Positions 41,022 through 42,404 of a DNA stretch of 42,404 nucleotides are shown piece after piece. A program made the translations under genes and the position numbers. The notes under the pieces were generated by a model, which worked only from the letters and a program-made list of their open reading frames with translations, was not told where the DNA came from and did no database searches. This DNA is from a virus: IMG/VR virus record IMGVR_UViG_3300025818_002522, positions 1-42,404 of that record; one strand, 5' to 3'. The first letter of the stretch is position 1. Each line of letters starts with the position of its first letter.

Positions 41022-41048
41022 AGAGAGGGGCTTGACCTCTCTTTATTT
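41022..41048 (+). terminator. Terminator ending the glycan cluster
   Basis: AGAGAGG pairs with CCTCTCT across GGCTTGA, followed by a T-rich tail. The loop holds part of the -35 box of the next promoter. Confidence 0.75.
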
Positions 41049-41060
41049 TTCCTATATAAT
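41032..41060 (+). promoter_or_regulatory. Sigma-70 promoter for the hli gene, overlapping the terminator
   Basis: TTGACC, 17-base spacer, TATAAT. Predicted start of transcription near 41067, so the hli ATG at 41088 would have a leader of about 20 bases. Confidence 0.75.
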
Positions 41061-41087
41061 ACTGTAATGTTTCTTCACAAAACTCAA

Positions 41088-41306
41088 ATGACTGTAACAA
41101 CCGAAGACGGTGGACGCACAAACATGTGGGCCACTGAACCCCGTATGTATGTCGATCCCTCTTATACTGAGGCATATGGTCTTGAGACACATGCAGAACG
41201 TGCAGAGAAACTCAATGGTCGCACTGCAATGATTGGATTTGCTGCTGCCCTGGTTTCTTATGCTACGACTGGTAGTGTGTTCTTTTTCGGACTCTTTGGT
41301 TTCTGA
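41088..41306 (+). CDS. hli: High-light-inducible protein
   Basis: A 72-residue HLIP. AERAEKLNGRTAMIGFAAAL is the single chlorophyll-binding helix motif (ExxNGRxAMIGF), followed by VSYATTGSVF. It protects photosystems under excess light. The ATG at 41067 is in frame but coincides with the predicted transcription start, so 41088 is chosen. Confidence 0.93.
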   Translation: MTVTTEDGGRTNMWATEPRMYVDPSYTEAYGLETHAERAEKLNGRTAMIGFAAALVSYATTGSVFFFGLFGF

Positions 41307-41310
41307 GTAC

Positions 41311-41339
41311 TTGACAATGTATCAAATCTTGTTTACAAT
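41311..41339 (+). promoter_or_regulatory. Sigma-70 promoter for petF
   Basis: TTGACA, 17-base spacer, TACAAT, ending 67 bases before the ferredoxin ATG. Confidence 0.65.
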
Positions 41340-41403
41340 GACTAGCATTGCCTTCTTTGTATTGTTGGCATATTCCGTAGAACAATTATCCGAAACTTAT
41401 TAA
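41317..41403 (+). CDS. Possible 28-residue membrane peptide
   Basis: MYQILFTMTSIAFFVLLAYS plus eight residues, one transmembrane helix, filling the gap between hli and petF. Its start lies in the spacer of the petF promoter, so it would be translated only from upstream transcripts. No ribosome site. Confidence 0.3.
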   Translation: MYQILFTMTSIAFFVLLAYSVEQLSETY

Positions 41404-41406
41404 ACG

Positions 41407-41700
41407 ATGACTTTTAACATTACTCTCCGCACTCCTGATGGTGCTGAAACCACTGTCACTTGCGAAGATGATCAATACATCCTTGATGCTGCCGAAGAAG
41501 GTGGAGTTGATTTAAACTACTCTTGTCGTGCCGGTGCATGTTCTTCCTGTGCAGGTAAAATCGTATCTGGTACAGTAGATCAAAGTGATCAATCATTCTT
41601 GGATGATGATCAAATTGAAGAGGGATTTGTTCTCACTTGTGTTGCATATCCAACTTCTGATGTTATACTTGAAACTGAACAAGAAGAAAACCTCTACTGA
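41407..41700 (+). CDS. petF: Plant-type 2Fe-2S ferredoxin
   Basis: A 97-residue ferredoxin with the cluster ligands in [13 protein letters not shown] (CxxxxCxxC) and the fourth Cys in VLTCVAYP. Very acidic, as needed for docking to photosystem I and ferredoxin-dependent reductases. Length is normal. It could supply electrons for host or phage reductases. It overlaps the next gene by 1 base. Confidence 0.95.
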   Translation: MTFNITLRTPDGAETTVTCEDDQYILDAAEEGGVDLNYSCRAGACSSCAGKIVSGTVDQSDQSFLDDDQIEEGFVLTCVAYPTSDVILETEQEENLY

Positions 41701-42017
41701 TGCACGGAAGTCTTGAACCAGAAGATCGAGTAATGGACACTCCATCTGTTTATGAACAAGTTGCTTCTCTTGCCCAAAAATATGGGTGGGAAGAAGGTGA
41801 TAATATTGTAGTTGAAATGGCAGGAACTCAAGTTTCTGGTATTGATGTAGGTGAAGTGTATAACAAGAAATGGCAATCACCTATTGGGACTCGAAAGTAT
41901 AACAAAGAAGCATTCATTGTTATCAAAAATCTTTCACGAGACCCATGGACTCCTTCTAAACCTATGGATAGAGAACATAAACCACAACATCCATATGAAT
42001 CAGTATCAAATGCCTAA
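41700..42017 (+). CDS. Hypothetical protein downstream of petF
   Basis: A 105-residue soluble protein ([20 protein letters not shown]), overlapping petF by TGATG. The middle is beta-rich (GDNIVVEMAGTQVSG) and the C-terminus is Pro/Lys/His-rich. No family recognised. Confidence 0.6.
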   Translation: MHGSLEPEDRVMDTPSVYEQVASLAQKYGWEEGDNIVVEMAGTQVSGIDVGEVYNKKWQSPIGTRKYNKEAFIVIKNLSRDPWTPSKPMDREHKPQHPYESVSNA

Positions 42018-42159
42018 TCCAAATCAACTCTATGATGATATGGAGAGACTAAATGCCCTTTACGAAGAACTCTGCTGGGCACATGATGATGAATTAGTAT
42101 TCACTCATGAAAATGGTAGAGTCATTATTTACAACAAAACGCAGGAGCAAGAACAATGA
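42010..42159 (+). CDS. Small hypothetical protein
   Basis: A 49-residue protein (MPNPNQLYDDMERLNALYEE). An ATG at 41995 would add five residues. Overlaps both neighbours (8 and 4 bases). The compact pattern ELVFTHENGRVIIY suggests a beta hairpin. Not assigned. Confidence 0.55.
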   Translation: MPNPNQLYDDMERLNALYEELCWAHDDELVFTHENGRVIIYNKTQEQEQ

Positions 42160-42263
42160 ACGAAAGAGCAGAACGTATTAATGGTTGGGCAGCAATGATT
42201 GGTGTCATTGCCGCTATGGGATCATATGCAGCAACAGGTCAACTTATTCCAGGTATTTGGTGA
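42156..42263 (+). CDS. hli: Minimal high-light-inducible protein
   Basis: A 35-residue product (MNERAERINGWAAMIGVIAA, then MGSYAATGQLIPGIW) with the whole HLIP chlorophyll-binding motif (ExxNGxxAMIG) and the C-terminal ATGQLIPG found in cyanobacterial Hli proteins, but no N-terminal region. The usual Arg after NG is Trp. A ribosome site (AGGAG) precedes it. Confidence 0.82.
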   Translation: MNERAERINGWAAMIGVIAAMGSYAATGQLIPGIW

Positions 42264-42388
42264 TGATGTTACTAGCAACCTTTTTGTTGGGTGCTTTTAT
42301 AATTCATTCCGTATTTACAGAAGACATTGATGATGACGATGATATGGGTGGTGGTATGTTGATACCAGCACAAATCCCAATTCAATAA
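42263..42388 (+). CDS. Small membrane protein
   Basis: A 41-residue product (MMLLATFLLGAFIIHSVFTE) with one membrane helix and an acidic DIDDDDDMGGG segment. Its ATG overlaps the hli stop (TGATG). Function unknown. Confidence 0.5.
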   Translation: MMLLATFLLGAFIIHSVFTEDIDDDDDMGGGMLIPAQIPIQ

Positions 42389-42404
42389 CAGACAAAAAAG
42401 ACTT

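Overview
The window looks like the genome of a T4-like cyanomyovirus infecting marine Prochlorococcus or Synechococcus. The evidence is low GC, tightly packed and mostly plus-strand genes with ATGA/TAATG start-stop overlaps, T4-type late promoter octamers (TATAAATA), a gp61-type primase, class Ia ribonucleotide reductase, and host-derived metabolic genes (pstS, a 6-phosphogluconate dehydrogenase remnant, two high-light-inducible proteins, a 2Fe-2S ferredoxin). I could not run a database search, so species is not assigned.

Layout: (1) bases 1-5407 hold virion or virion-assembly type proteins, including a large protein with a cytidylyltransferase-like domain, a charged EF-hand-like protein and a DUF3008-like protein. 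(2) 5420-11198 is DNA metabolism: primase, then a fractured nrdA in which the two gene halves each carry half of a split intein, with a free-standing GIY-YIG homing endonuclease between them, then nrdB and a Cys-rich peptide. (3) 11233-18607 holds a 724-residue Ser/Gly-repeat protein, a GIY-YIG-like protein, a tail-lysozyme-like protein, a secreted HExxH protein, a Staphylococcal-nuclease homologue and many small membrane proteins. (4) 18593-20217 is the only minus-strand operon: three exported proteins, the last with an unexplained start. (5) 20282-23013 holds two tRNAs (Arg-UCU, Gly-UCC), an HNH endonuclease remnant, and two paralogous exported beta-barrel-like proteins, the second linked to pstS behind a Pho-box-like repeat. 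(6) 23014-25880 is an early-type region of very small genes, a truncated 6-phosphogluconate dehydrogenase, consensus sigma-70 promoters and two candidate structured RNAs. (7) 25897-41018 is an 18-gene uninterrupted glycan cluster: GDP-L-fucose synthesis (gmd, wcaG), a GT10 fucosyltransferase-like protein, further glycosyltransferases, a methyltransferase, and a cassette of a nucleotidyltransferase-RibB fusion, a phosphotransferase, a HAD phosphatase and a transaldolase-like enzyme. (8) 41022-42388 is a photosynthesis block: hli, petF, small conserved genes and a minimal 35-residue hli.

How the parts work together (inference): nrdA/nrdB, PstS and host-derived carbon genes supply nucleotides and phosphate; hli and ferredoxin maintain photosynthetic electron flow; the glycan cluster probably alters host or virion-associated surface polysaccharide. 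The strongest candidates for something undescribed are the nucleotidyltransferase-RibB fusion cassette, the split-intein/GIY-YIG arrangement at the catalytic cysteine of nrdA, and the promoter-driven structured RNA at 25105-25174.
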